Below the pieces are notes generated by a model. The model searched no databases. It had not been told where the DNA came from and saw nothing but the letters and a program-made list of their open reading frames with translations. Source: Pantoea phytobeneficialis (lineage in GTDB: Bacteria; Pseudomonadota; Gammaproteobacteria; Enterobacterales; Enterobacteriaceae). Taken from it: a DNA stretch of 64,000 nucleotides. Within the stretch, counting starts at the first letter, position 1. Every line of letters starts with the position of its first letter. The stretch covers positions 62,001 to 126,000 of the forward strand of contig NZ_CP024639.1 of NCBI RefSeq assembly GCF_009728735.1. The letters run 5' to 3'. The position numbers and the translations under genes are program-made. Below, piece after piece: positions 9,180 through 17,291 of this stretch.

Positions 9180-9644
9180 GTGCGCACTCGTCCATCATCC
9201 CGGTTGATCGTTCGTTCTCCGGCAAAACAGGTTCTGCTGTTTAAATTTTGCCATAAAGATGATGCGTTAAATGGCAGGACATACTGGGCAACACCGGGGG
9301 GCGGGCTGGAGCCGAATGAATCCTTTGAGCAGGCCGCCTTACGCGAATTGCGGGAGGAAACCGGGTTGCAAAGACATTCAGTTGGCATGTCGGTCGCATC
9401 CCGAACCTTCTCCATGATGCTGCCAAATGGGGAAACCGTTTATGCTGACGAACGTTTCTTTATCATTCACGCGGATAAAACAGATATCGATTGCTCAAGG
9501 TGGAGTAAGAATGAAAAGGAAGTCATTCGGGATCACCACTGGTGGACGTTAGAAGAACTCAGACATACTAACGAAACGATCTTCCCACATGATTTGATCA
9601 TCGACATACTTGCAGACAACCTGGACAAGCTCCGCGCCGTTTAG
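9180..9644 (+). CDS. Nudix hydrolase
   Basis: A 154-residue protein with a complete Nudix box (GGLEP, then AALRELREETGL), the Mg-binding helix that hydrolyses nucleoside diphosphates linked to another group. The start is GTG at 9180, preceded by an AAAGGGGGG ribosome site. It lies 28 bases after the SDR gene and may be cotranscribed with it. The C-terminal part (WWTLEEL) is typical of the family. Substrate is unknown. Confidence 0.85.
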   Translation: MRTRPSSRLIVRSPAKQVLLFKFCHKDDALNGRTYWATPGGGLEPNESFEQAALRELREETGLQRHSVGMSVASRTFSMMLPNGETVYADERFFIIHADKTDIDCSRWSKNEKEVIRDHHWWTLEELRHTNETIFPHDLIIDILADNLDKLRAV

Positions 9645-9647
9645 TCC

Positions 9648-10130
9648 TTAGCTTTCAAGTGCAGTAAGGATTGATGCTTCCATTTTCTCCGGCGTGGTGA
9701 ACGGTGCAAAACGCTTGAGTGGTTTACCGTCACGTCCAATCAGGAACTTAGTGAAGTTCCATTTGATCCGCCCACCCAGCACGCCGGGTAATTCATTCTT
9801 CAGATAACGAAACACCGGGTGCGCTGCGGTTCCGTTGACCTCAACTTTCGCGAACATCGGGAAGTTCACACCGTAGTTAATGTGACATGTCTGCGCGATT
9901 TCCTCGGCGCCGCCAGGTTCCTGTTTACCGAACTGGTTGCAGGGGAAACCAAGCACCACGAAACCCCGGACGGCGTATTTCTTGTAGAGCGCTTCAAGGC
10001 CGCCGTATTGTGGCGTGAATCCACAATGGCTGGCGGTGTTAACGACCAGAACCACCTGACCAGCGTAGTCGGCCATAGAGATAAGCTGGCCGGAAAGACT
10101 GGTGGCGGTAAGTTGATAAAAGGTAGTCAT
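9648..10130 (-). CDS. Glutathione peroxidase (BtuE/Gpx-like)
   Basis: A 160-residue thiol peroxidase. The peroxidatic residue is Cys36 (NTASHCGFTP) rather than selenocysteine. The GFPCNQFGKQEPG block and the C-terminal WNFTKFL motif supply the Gln, Trp and Asn of the catalytic site. It reduces hydrogen or organic peroxides using thioredoxin or glutathione. The frame could start upstream at 10187, but MTTFYQL at 10130 matches the usual start of the family. It is convergent with the Nudix gene, with three bases between stop codons. Confidence 0.88.
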   Translation of the reverse strand: MTTFYQLTATSLSGQLISMADYAGQVVLVVNTASHCGFTPQYGGLEALYKKYAVRGFVVLGFPCNQFGKQEPGGAEEIAQTCHINYGVNFPMFAKVEVNGTAAHPVFRYLKNELPGVLGGRIKWNFTKFLIGRDGKPLKRFAPFTTPEKMEASILTALES

Positions 10131-10248
10131 CTCGGAATCCTCAAAGCATAACCCGTTCGGCCACGTAGCGCGTTGTTGCCGGGGCACAGGTCATGGGTCG
10201 TGGAGAAGCATGCCTGTTACTGATTGCGTGGCAGGTCTGGAATCTTGT

Positions 10249-10264
10249 GCAAAGATATCTTTGC
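10249..10264. promoter_or_regulatory. Perfect 16-bp palindrome GCAAAGATATCTTTGC
   Basis: A perfect palindrome in the 320-base gap between the peroxidase and the VOC gene, upstream of both. It has the size of a dimeric regulator site. No nearby regulator is obviously its partner. Confidence 0.35.
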
Positions 10265-10450
10265 AAAGTCGAACCAAAAGAACAACTAACAGGCGGCCCA
10301 TCAGAGGGCTGTCATGAGCGAAAAGCGCACATTCGCAATTTATCGATAAAAGATGCAGGCTTGTAAAACGGTTGCGCATTTATCGTGTAGAAATAAAGCA
10401 GGCTTTTATATAGTTGGATGATGAACTTTGAAAACTCAGCAGGTAATCGC

Positions 10451-10888
10451 ATGATATTAAGTGTTAATCACGTTGGTTTTTCAGTTAAAAACATTGAAGA
10501 CTCATTATTATTCTGGACTCAGATTCTTGGAGGTAAATTATTACGCGAAGGAAAAATGTCTGGACCTATAATCGATGAGGTAACAGGTGCAAGGGGAGCT
10601 GATGTACGAATGGCTTTGCTTGAACTGGCTGATATTCAAATTGAATTACTACAATACAATAACATTGAGCAGCCAGAAGCACCTTCAGCGCCCTATATTC
10701 CAGGCTACGCTCACCTTGCTTTTATAGTTGAGGATCTTGATACGCTCTTAGGCAAAGTATCGGACTACGGCTGGAAGACGCCCGGTAAACCTCAGACAGT
10801 GTTGTCAGGACCCATGCAGGGAACCCGAGTAATATATTTACAAAGCCCTGATGGTCAGACGCTTGAATTGATGGAACGCAGTCAATGA
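10451..10888 (+). CDS. VOC-family (glyoxalase/dioxygenase fold) protein
   Basis: A 145-residue protein with the paired beta-alpha-beta-beta-beta modules of the vicinal oxygen chelate fold. It begins SVNHVGFSVKNIEDSLLFW and ends with SPDGQTLELME. His in NHVGF, His in YAHLAF and the final Glu could bind metal. The substrate is unknown; lactoylglutathione-lyase-like and methylmalonyl-CoA epimerase-like functions are both possible. An upstream ATG at 10418 lacks a ribosome site, whereas 10451 has AGGT at good spacing. Confidence 0.75.
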   Translation: MILSVNHVGFSVKNIEDSLLFWTQILGGKLLREGKMSGPIIDEVTGARGADVRMALLELADIQIELLQYNNIEQPEAPSAPYIPGYAHLAFIVEDLDTLLGKVSDYGWKTPGKPQTVLSGPMQGTRVIYLQSPDGQTLELMERSQ

Positions 10889-11111
10889 GGCTCACATATT
10901 ATGACCTGTTATTCTCTAATTAAAACAGTGATGTCTGCCAAGTCCGCTCCTGGCACAGAGAAGACCTAATTGAGGAGAATCTCTGTTATCGAGCAGCCAG
11001 CATCTCATTTACCAAAGATGAGCCTTCAGCAATGGGATTAGGTTCTGCGATACTTGCAGAAGCCGACGTGGCTCCAGAATACAAAATGTGGTGCCAGGGC
11101 GTTTTAATTTG

Positions 11112-11456
11112 TTAAACGGATCTTTTTATAAGTGGATAAAGAATGAGCAGTGGTACCGATAGTAATCCACAAAACAGATATACAAAAATAAAAAAATTCC
11201 AGCTGGGGCCATTTACAGTGAAGAAATAACTCCACGTTTCTTTTTTCATTATCATTAGGCCCAATTTATTTGTGACAAATAAAGAATATGGGTACGTTAC
11301 TGCACTTATAGATAAATAGATGGCAACATACGGAATATAGGGTATATATGCAGGGAAAATCAATCCATCATGTAGGTCTTTCAGAATACTGTAAACAAAA
11401 TAGCCAAAACCAATCAAACCCCAAAAGCAGTGTCTAAAATAATATTTGCCAGTCAT
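11112..11456 (-). CDS. Colicin E1-type immunity protein (orphan)
   Basis: A 114-residue, AT-rich gene encoding a protein with three hydrophobic segments (about 7-27, 37-58 and 87-108). The pattern matches the colicin E1 immunity protein in length and spacing: an N-terminal KYYFRHCFWGL, a central YPYS, an MKKETW segment, an N-P pair before the last helix, and a C-terminal short basic tail. Such proteins sit in the inner membrane and block a cognate pore-forming colicin. No colicin gene is in the window, so it may protect against competitors. The family call is from memory of the E1 immunity sequence. Confidence 0.6.
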   Translation of the reverse strand: MTGKYYFRHCFWGLIGFGYFVYSILKDLHDGLIFPAYIPYIPYVAIYLSISAVTYPYSLFVTNKLGLMIMKKETWSYFFTVNGPSWNFFIFVYLFCGLLSVPLLILYPLIKRSV

Positions 11457-11572
11457 TTCATGTGGTTATTTTATGATATTTCGAGAAATTTTATTTGAAA
11501 TAGATAATAATGGCAAGAACGTGTTCATCCACTCTCCCCGAGGTAACATGTTAAGATGGGTCTCGCTTGTTC

Positions 11573-11592
11573 TCCCCATCACGGGGATTTTT
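11573..11592 (+). terminator. Hairpin with T-tract just upstream of the LOG gene
   Basis: TCCCC (11573-11577) pairs with GGGGA (11583-11587) and is followed by TTTTT. It ends 22 bases before the LOG start codon. It may be a terminator for upstream transcription or an attenuator in the LOG leader. Confidence 0.4.
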
Positions 11593-11613
11593 CCATTTGT
11601 TTGAGGAGAAAAT

Positions 11614-12192
11614 ATGCACACTGTAGGCATATTCTGTGGCTCTTCTGAAGGCTGTACACCCGCTTACATGGAGGCTGCTCGTCATGTTGGTAGGTGGTTG
11701 GCTGAACAGAGTATAAATATCGTTTATGGGGGTGGACGTGTTGGTTTAATGGGTGCCGTAGCCGACTCAGCTCTCGCATATGGTGGTCATGTAACGGGTG
11801 TTATTCCAAAGTCCCTGCTGGAACGTGAAATTGCCCACACCGGGTTGTCTGAGCTACAGGTGGTGGATAACATGCATCAGAGAAAATCTGTGATGGCAGA
11901 ATTATCATCCTGTTTTATCGCCTTACCGGGTGGCGCAGGAACTGCTGAGGAGATATTTGAACAGTGGACCTGGGCACAATTAGGCATACATGATAAACCC
12001 TGCGCGTTTCTGAACGTTAATCACTTTTACAACCCGCTTAAAGTGATGGTAAATCAGATGGTGAGTGAAGGTTTTATGAAACAGGATTATGCCGATATGC
12101 TTCTGTTTTCTGAAAATTTGCACGACATTATCGAGTATTTCAAAACCTATACGCCACCTGCTTCAAAGTGGACAACCCGGAGGGAAAATTGA
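11614..12192 (+). CDS. LOG/TIGR00730 family nucleoside 5'-monophosphate phosphoribohydrolase
   Basis: A 192-residue Rossmann-like protein with both family motifs, GGGRVGLMG (about residues 38-46) and PGGAGTAEE (about 108-116). The family releases bases from nucleoside monophosphates, including cytokinin ribotides, so in a plant-associated host it could make cytokinin. The start follows a TTGAGGAGA ribosome site. The natural-looking C-terminus YTPPASKW runs straight into residues TTRREN that are read from the start of a Nudix remnant, so the last few codons are probably replaced. Confidence 0.85.
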   Translation: MHTVGIFCGSSEGCTPAYMEAARHVGRWLAEQSINIVYGGGRVGLMGAVADSALAYGGHVTGVIPKSLLEREIAHTGLSELQVVDNMHQRKSVMAELSSCFIALPGGAGTAEEIFEQWTWAQLGIHDKPCAFLNVNHFYNPLKVMVNQMVSEGFMKQDYADMLLFSENLHDIIEYFKTYTPPASKWTTRREN

Positions 12193-12373
12193 GCCAGGAG
12201 AAGACGCTCATTCAGCATTGATTCGGGAATTCAGGGAAGAGCTTAATCTTGAACTATCACAAGAGGAGCTTACCCCGCCTGGCGAATTCACAGATGCACC
12301 GCTAACGTTAAACAAAAATGTCCCACACGTATGGCCATCGACATTCCAGGCAATCTGTTGCAGGGTTTGTTGA
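12165..12373 (+). pseudogene. Truncated Nudix hydrolase remnant
   Basis: In the frame offset from the LOG gene, codons from about 12165 read QPGGKIEPGEDAHSALIREF and continue as REELNLEL, a complete Nudix box. The expected N-terminal 30 or so residues are missing, and after TDAPLTLNKN the sequence departs from the family before a stop at 12371-12373. The piece overlaps the 3' end of the LOG gene. A deletion joined the two genes, leaving an untranslatable Nudix fragment. Confidence 0.75.
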
Positions 12374-12429
12374 GAATCGGACAAGGTCGCGGGCTGTTGA
12401 GTTTTGTGAACACACGGTAAGGAAACACT

Positions 12430-13308
12430 GTGACGATATTTGTACCGCTGATTTATCTTTTTGCCGGCTGGCTGGTCGGTAAAACAGCCTGGGATTTAAA
12501 AGCAGCTGCCTCATGGGTATTAACCCGCGTAGCTATTCCGGTTGTCATCATCTTCAATATAGCCACGCGTTTTGGCAGTATGAGTACGATAATCATCGCG
12601 ACAGCCATCAGCATGCTGATTATGCTGATGGCTTCCCGGTATTTCTTTCGCGATCCCATTAAAAGCCTGTGCTTCAGTTACCTGAATATCGGATGGCTGG
12701 GATTGCCTGTGGCGACGGCCCTCTTTGGCGATCAAGCCGCTACCATTGTTATCGCCGCCTATGTGGGCAGCTCAATCGTAGGCAATTCCGTCGGGGCTGG
12801 TATGCTCTCCGGCCACCATTTCAGACTGTTGAAATTAGTTCAGACTCCGCCTGTGCTGGCACTGATTGTCGGGGCCGCGCTCATTCCGTTCAGTCAGCAG
12901 ATAACGCTGTGGTTTAACGATCTTTATGAAGTCGCAAAATTTCTGATGAGCTTTCTTGGTATGGCGGTGCTTGGCGTTTGGCTGTCAAAAACTGAGCTGA
13001 CGCTTAAGGATCTCCGGCATGAAGTTCGCCCATATCTGATTAAATCAGCAGCGATGTTGATGATGATTTGGCTGATGATAGGGCTTGCCAGAATTGTCGA
13101 TTTCAGACTGATAACGGAAAATACGCCAACACTTTATCTCTTTTGTCTTCTGCCTCCGGCAGCAAATATCATCGTTCTTGAAACGCATTATCTGGGGACA
13201 GGTCGTTCGGCCAGGATTATTACCTGTGGAACCTGCATCAGTATTCTTGCGATGAGCCTCTTTGCAGCAGCTATCACGATCGGCAAAACGATGGGCATCG
13301 TTTTCTGA
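12430..13308 (+). CDS. AEC-family transporter (auxin efflux carrier type)
   Basis: A 292-residue inner-membrane protein with about ten hydrophobic segments, including LNIGWLGLPVATALFGDQA, a motif typical of the auxin-efflux-carrier family. Bacterial members export or import organic acids such as malate or malonate; the substrate here is unknown. The start is GTG after a TAAGGAA ribosome site. It reads the same way as the LOG gene about 240 bases upstream, with the Nudix remnant between. Confidence 0.8.
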   Translation: MTIFVPLIYLFAGWLVGKTAWDLKAAASWVLTRVAIPVVIIFNIATRFGSMSTIIIATAISMLIMLMASRYFFRDPIKSLCFSYLNIGWLGLPVATALFGDQAATIVIAAYVGSSIVGNSVGAGMLSGHHFRLLKLVQTPPVLALIVGAALIPFSQQITLWFNDLYEVAKFLMSFLGMAVLGVWLSKTELTLKDLRHEVRPYLIKSAAMLMMIWLMIGLARIVDFRLITENTPTLYLFCLLPPAANIIVLETHYLGTGRSARIITCGTCISILAMSLFAAAITIGKTMGIVF

Positions 13309-13482
13309 CGTTGTCAGCACTTAACAAACCGAGAATTATGGCCCCCGGTGCTGATGCACCGGCTATACAGCAAACTCTGCACTATTGAGCGATTGTGAAA
13401 TACCCCCGAGGGAAAGTATGAGTCAATCGTTTTATTCGTCTGTATATGCCGGCTCAGGTTACTTGAGCGAATACAAAAAACC

Positions 13483-15063
13483 TCAACGACTTTCCTTGTT
13501 CACATCCTCCCACTTCAGATCGAAGCGCAGCAGATATTTACGCAAACGATCCGCATCGTTGGGTTGTTTTTTTTGTTGTCGTGATACGGCAAACAGCCTG
13601 CGTCCGGCATCCGACAAAGATGTCGAAGTGCGACAAACATCAATCACCGCCTCAAGCTGCTTTTGGTCGAAAATATCGATTTCCTGATTGAGCGGAAACA
13701 CCGTGGTTCCGCCCTGCTCTGTCTGCCATGCCCCCAACAGCCGGGTAATCTCTTCATCCACCAGCGTAAGATTAATGCGTCCGTTCTCAGCCAGTGTCGC
13801 CATGCGCGCAACACTGGCCCCCAGCTCACGAAAATTCCCTCTCCAGCTGGCCTTGTCGGAATAAGCGAAATGCAGATAACGTTCACGCGCTTCCTTATCA
13901 AAGCGCACCTGTTGTTGATGCTGACGCCCGTAACGGTGCAGTTCATATTCAACGTTAGGTTCAATATCTTCGCGCCGTTCCGCCAGTCCGGGTAAGCGGA
14001 ACGTCCACATGTTGATACGTGCGTATAAGTCCTCCCTGAAACGTCCCTCACTCACCCAGCGCGGCATATCCCTGTGCGTACCCGCAATGAGCTGAAAATC
14101 ACTGCTGACTTCACGGTCGGCACCGAAAGGAAAGAAACTTTTCTCTTCGATGGCACGCAGCAGCATGGCCTGCTCATCCAGTCCCAGTTCAGCTATCTCA
14201 TCCAGAAAAAGAATGCCACCATCTGCTTCGCGGAGTAACCCACTGCGAGCAGTCAGCGCACCGGTAAAGGCCCCTTTAACATGGCCAAACAACGTCGACA
14301 TGGCATTATCACCACGGAGTGTGGCGCAGTTAACCGCCACAAACTTTCCTTTTACCTGATGGCGTGACTGGCGCAGTTGATAAATTCGCTCGGCAAGAAA
14401 CGACTTACCGGCACCGGTGGGGCCAGTCAGCAGCATGGGGGCATCCGAACGCTGCGCAACACGTTCAATTTGCTCAATCAATGCGTTAAAGGTGGGGTTA
14501 CGTGTTTCAATGCCAGATTTCAGGAAAGATACCGAATTTGCCTGCTCGCGCTGGAAGCGACTGGTTAAGGTAGCGTAGCGGCTGAGATCCAGATCGATAA
14601 TCGAATAGATCCCCTTTGGTGTGGTTTCATCCTGCGGCCCCGGCCCGGTCTGAAGAAGAGTGGCGGGCAGATAACGGGCTTCTGTCAGCAAAAACCAGCA
14701 GATCTGCGCGACGTGCGTCCCTGTAGTGATGTGCACCAGATACTCTTCATTTTCTGTATCGAAAGGATAACGGCTGACGAAATCCAGAAATGCGCTGTAG
14801 ACCTCTTCGAAGTCCCAGGGATCATTCAGACTGACGGCGTGAGGAACCACCTGCGTTTGGGGTGATATCTGCGCGATATCCTCCGCAAGCTGATCGGCCA
14901 TGCCGCGATTGCGCGGTTGATGAAGCAGCTCAAACCGATCAATCGGCAAATCTTCATGCTGGCACAGCGCAACGCTGGGACGCCATTTCGTCCAGCGATT
15001 CTGACGCTTACCCCGTCTGTCCAGCTGAGTCCCCAAAACACCAATCACCACCCTGCGCTTCAT
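13483..15063 (-). CDS. rtcR: RtcR, sigma-54-dependent activator of RNA repair
   Basis: A 526-residue activator. The N-terminal ~180 residues are the RtcR sensor, a CARF-like domain that responds to RNA-end signals. The AAA+ domain follows with Walker A GPTGAGKSF, the sigma-54 contact loop GAFTGA, and a Walker B region ILFLDEIAEL. The C-terminus holds a helix-turn-helix. In E. coli it turns on rtcBA when RNA is damaged. Here it is divergent from rtcB, with a sigma-54 promoter between them. Confidence 0.93.
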   Translation of the reverse strand: MKRRVVIGVLGTQLDRRGKRQNRWTKWRPSVALCQHEDLPIDRFELLHQPRNRGMADQLAEDIAQISPQTQVVPHAVSLNDPWDFEEVYSAFLDFVSRYPFDTENEEYLVHITTGTHVAQICWFLLTEARYLPATLLQTGPGPQDETTPKGIYSIIDLDLSRYATLTSRFQREQANSVSFLKSGIETRNPTFNALIEQIERVAQRSDAPMLLTGPTGAGKSFLAERIYQLRQSRHQVKGKFVAVNCATLRGDNAMSTLFGHVKGAFTGALTARSGLLREADGGILFLDEIAELGLDEQAMLLRAIEEKSFFPFGADREVSSDFQLIAGTHRDMPRWVSEGRFREDLYARINMWTFRLPGLAERREDIEPNVEYELHRYGRQHQQQVRFDKEARERYLHFAYSDKASWRGNFRELGASVARMATLAENGRINLTLVDEEITRLLGAWQTEQGGTTVFPLNQEIDIFDQKQLEAVIDVCRTSTSLSDAGRRLFAVSRQQKKQPNDADRLRKYLLRFDLKWEDVNKESR

Positions 15064-15198
15064 TTCTTATCCTGTAAGATAAATTCTATTTTTAAATATA
15101 AATAATTACAGACCTTCTGACTATCCCTCGTGTCGAGGGTTTATTTTTTAATGTTATTTATCAGATGGTTATTAATTTTTTATCGATATACTTTGTTT

Positions 15199-15214
15199 TG
15201 GCACGCCGTTCGCA
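15199..15214 (+). promoter_or_regulatory. Sigma-54 promoter of rtcB
   Basis: TGGCACG at 15199-15205, four bases, then TCGCA at 15210-15214. This matches the -24/-12 consensus TGGCACG-N4-TTGCA with one mismatch. It lies about 36 bases before the rtcB start and fits the requirement of RtcR. Confidence 0.8.
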
Positions 15215-15249
15215 ATAACAAAACGACGCAAACAAAAAAGAGAACAAGC

Positions 15250-16473
15250 ATGAAACCTCAATTTGACATTATTCACCCCGCCGCAGGCGCACCGATAAAA
15301 ATGTGGACGCAGGGCGTACCTGTCGAGCCAGAAGCGAAAATGCAACTGCTGAAAACGGCCAGCATGCCATTTATTTTTAAACATATGGCGGTAATGCCCG
15401 ATGTACATCTGGGTAAGGGTTCGACGATTGGTAGCGTCATTCCGACACGCGGCGCCATCATTCCGGCGGCAGTAGGCGTGGATATTGGCTGCGGCATGAT
15501 CGCCGTACGCACATCGCTGATGGCGGGCGATTTGCCGGATAACCTGCAAGGACTGCGCAATGCCATTGAACAGGCCGTGCCGCATGGTCGGGTCACCGGG
15601 CGGGGTAAGCGTGATAAAGGTGCCTGGCAGGATACTCCCGATGACGTAAACGCCCATTGGGCGCATCTTGCACCGCGTTTCAGAAAGCTCACGGACAAGT
15701 ATCCACAGCTCCTGAAAACCAATAACCACCAGCACCTGGGGACGCTGGGGACGGGTAATCACTTCATCGAGATCTGTCTTGACCAGCGTGAACGCGTATG
15801 GGTGATGCTGCACAGTGGTTCGCGTGGCGTAGGGAACGCCATCGGCACGCTGTTTATCAAACTGGCTCAACAAGATATGCAGCAACATCTGGCTAATCTC
15901 CCGGACCGGGATCTCGCTTACTTCAGCGAAGGCAGCCAGCATTATGACGATTATCTTGCTGGGGTGAGCTGGGCGCAGGATTACGCGCATCACAATCGGG
16001 AAGTGATGATGAATCGCGTGTTAGCAGCCCTGGCAACCTGTATTACCAAGCCATTTGCTACCCATCAGGAAGCCGTCAACTGCCACCACAACTACGTACA
16101 ACTGGAGCAGCATTTTGGTGAGCAGATTCTGGTGACGCGTAAGGGGGCCGTATCGGCACAGAAGGGACAAATGGGCATCATCCCGGGTTCGATGGGTGCC
16201 AAAAGCTTTATCGTGCGCGGACTCGGCAATGAAGAAAGTTTCTGCTCGTGCAGCCACGGTGCGGGCCGCACCATGAGCCGTACCGCAGCCAAAAATCGTT
16301 TCACCATTGATGACCATATCCGTGCGACCGCCCATGTGGAATGTCGCAAGGACACTAACGTGATTGATGAAACACCGATGGCCTATAAAGACATAGATGC
16401 CGTGATGGCCGCGCAATCGTCGCTGGTGGAAATCGTGCACACGCTGCGCCAGGTCATCTGCGTTAAAGGATAA
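15250..16473 (+). CDS. rtcB: RtcB, RNA 3'-phosphate ligase
   Basis: A 407-residue RtcB. It joins RNA 2',3'-cyclic phosphate or 3'-phosphate ends to 5'-OH ends using GTP and Mn. The metal and guanylate site motifs are visible: DVHLGKGSTIGSV, GVDIGCGM, GTGNHFIE, HSGSRGVG, and SHGAGRTMSR with the guanylated-His region. The start is ATG at 15250 after an AAGAGAAC site; earlier in-frame codons lie in the promoter. It is the first gene of an operon with rlaP and a repeat protein. The cyclase RtcA is absent. Confidence 0.95.
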   Translation: MKPQFDIIHPAAGAPIKMWTQGVPVEPEAKMQLLKTASMPFIFKHMAVMPDVHLGKGSTIGSVIPTRGAIIPAAVGVDIGCGMIAVRTSLMAGDLPDNLQGLRNAIEQAVPHGRVTGRGKRDKGAWQDTPDDVNAHWAHLAPRFRKLTDKYPQLLKTNNHQHLGTLGTGNHFIEICLDQRERVWVMLHSGSRGVGNAIGTLFIKLAQQDMQQHLANLPDRDLAYFSEGSQHYDDYLAGVSWAQDYAHHNREVMMNRVLAALATCITKPFATHQEAVNCHHNYVQLEQHFGEQILVTRKGAVSAQKGQMGIIPGSMGAKSFIVRGLGNEESFCSCSHGAGRTMSRTAAKNRFTIDDHIRATAHVECRKDTNVIDETPMAYKDIDAVMAAQSSLVEIVHTLRQVICVKG

Positions 16474-16484
16474 AGGAGAACACA

Positions 16485-17291
16485 ATGGAGATAAAAACCG
16501 GACTGCATGGCGTTGATGAGGCCATGCGTGAACGCGTCCGTGGCGTGCTGAAGGAAATCGAGGCGGAACACGACGTACGCGTGTTGTTTGCCTGCGAGTC
16601 TGGCAGTCGGGGCTGGGGATTTGCCTCGCCAGACAGCGATTATGACGTGCGTTTTCTCTATGTACACAAGCCTGAGTGGTATTTGCGGGTGGAAGCCTCG
16701 CGGGATGTCATCGAAAAACCCATCGATGACGAGCTGGATGTCTGCGGCTGGGAGTGGCGCAAAGCATTGGGACTGCTGAAACGGGCTAACCCGACGCTTA
16801 TCGACTGGCTGGACTCACCCGTTGTTTATCGGCAGGAAAGCAACGTCATGGCTCGCCTTAACACCCTGAGTGGTCGTTTTTTTTCGGCGGATCGTGCCCG
16901 CTGGCACTACAAGGCGATGGCAGCCAAAAACTTCCGCCAGTATTTGCAGGAGGAAGAGGTGCGACTGAAGAAATATTTTTACGTGCTACGCCCGCTACTG
17001 GCTGTGCGTTGGATAGAGGAAAGAAACGGTGCGCCACCGATGCGTTTCGATCAACTGGTACGTGGAACGGTATCCGACACCCGATTATTGCGCGACATCG
17101 AAGAACTGCTGACCATAAAACAGCGTTCAGGCGAGGCACAGTATGGTTCGCGCCGTGAAGTGCTGCATGCGTTTATCGAAGCGGAGCTGACTCGCGACGA
17201 AATCCTCCTGCCCGCTGCACATGATAAGTCTGCTGATGCGCTGCTGGATCGGTTGCTGTTTGAAACCGTCATGAATGTGGAAAACGAATGA
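16485..17291 (+). CDS. RlaP-type nucleotidyltransferase
   Basis: A 268-residue polymerase-beta-type nucleotidyltransferase. The motif ESGSRGWGFASPDSDYDV at about residues 37-54 supplies the GS pair and the DxD metal ligands; a second acidic position lies in DDELDV. The family (RNA ligase-associated, PF10127-like) occurs beside RtcB or other RNA ligases and is thought to modify RNA ends. It starts 12 bases after rtcB with an AAAGGAGA site and overlaps the next gene by four bases (ATGA), which indicates a single mRNA. Confidence 0.85.
   Translation: MEIKTGLHGVDEAMRERVRGVLKEIEAEHDVRVLFACESGSRGWGFASPDSDYDVRFLYVHKPEWYLRVEASRDVIEKPIDDELDVCGWEWRKALGLLKRANPTLIDWLDSPVVYRQESNVMARLNTLSGRFFSADRARWHYKAMAAKNFRQYLQEEEVRLKKYFYVLRPLLAVRWIEERNGAPPMRFDQLVRGTVSDTRLLRDIEELLTIKQRSGEAQYGSRREVLHAFIEAELTRDEILLPAAHDKSADALLDRLLFETVMNVENE

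Noticed and set aside
10191..10379. 62-codon minus-strand frame
   Set aside because: Lies in the promoter region of the peroxidase gene; no supported start.
10889..11111. Possible remains of a colicin gene beside the immunity gene
   Set aside because: I translated the region in the expected orientation and found only short frames with no hydrophobic hairpin.
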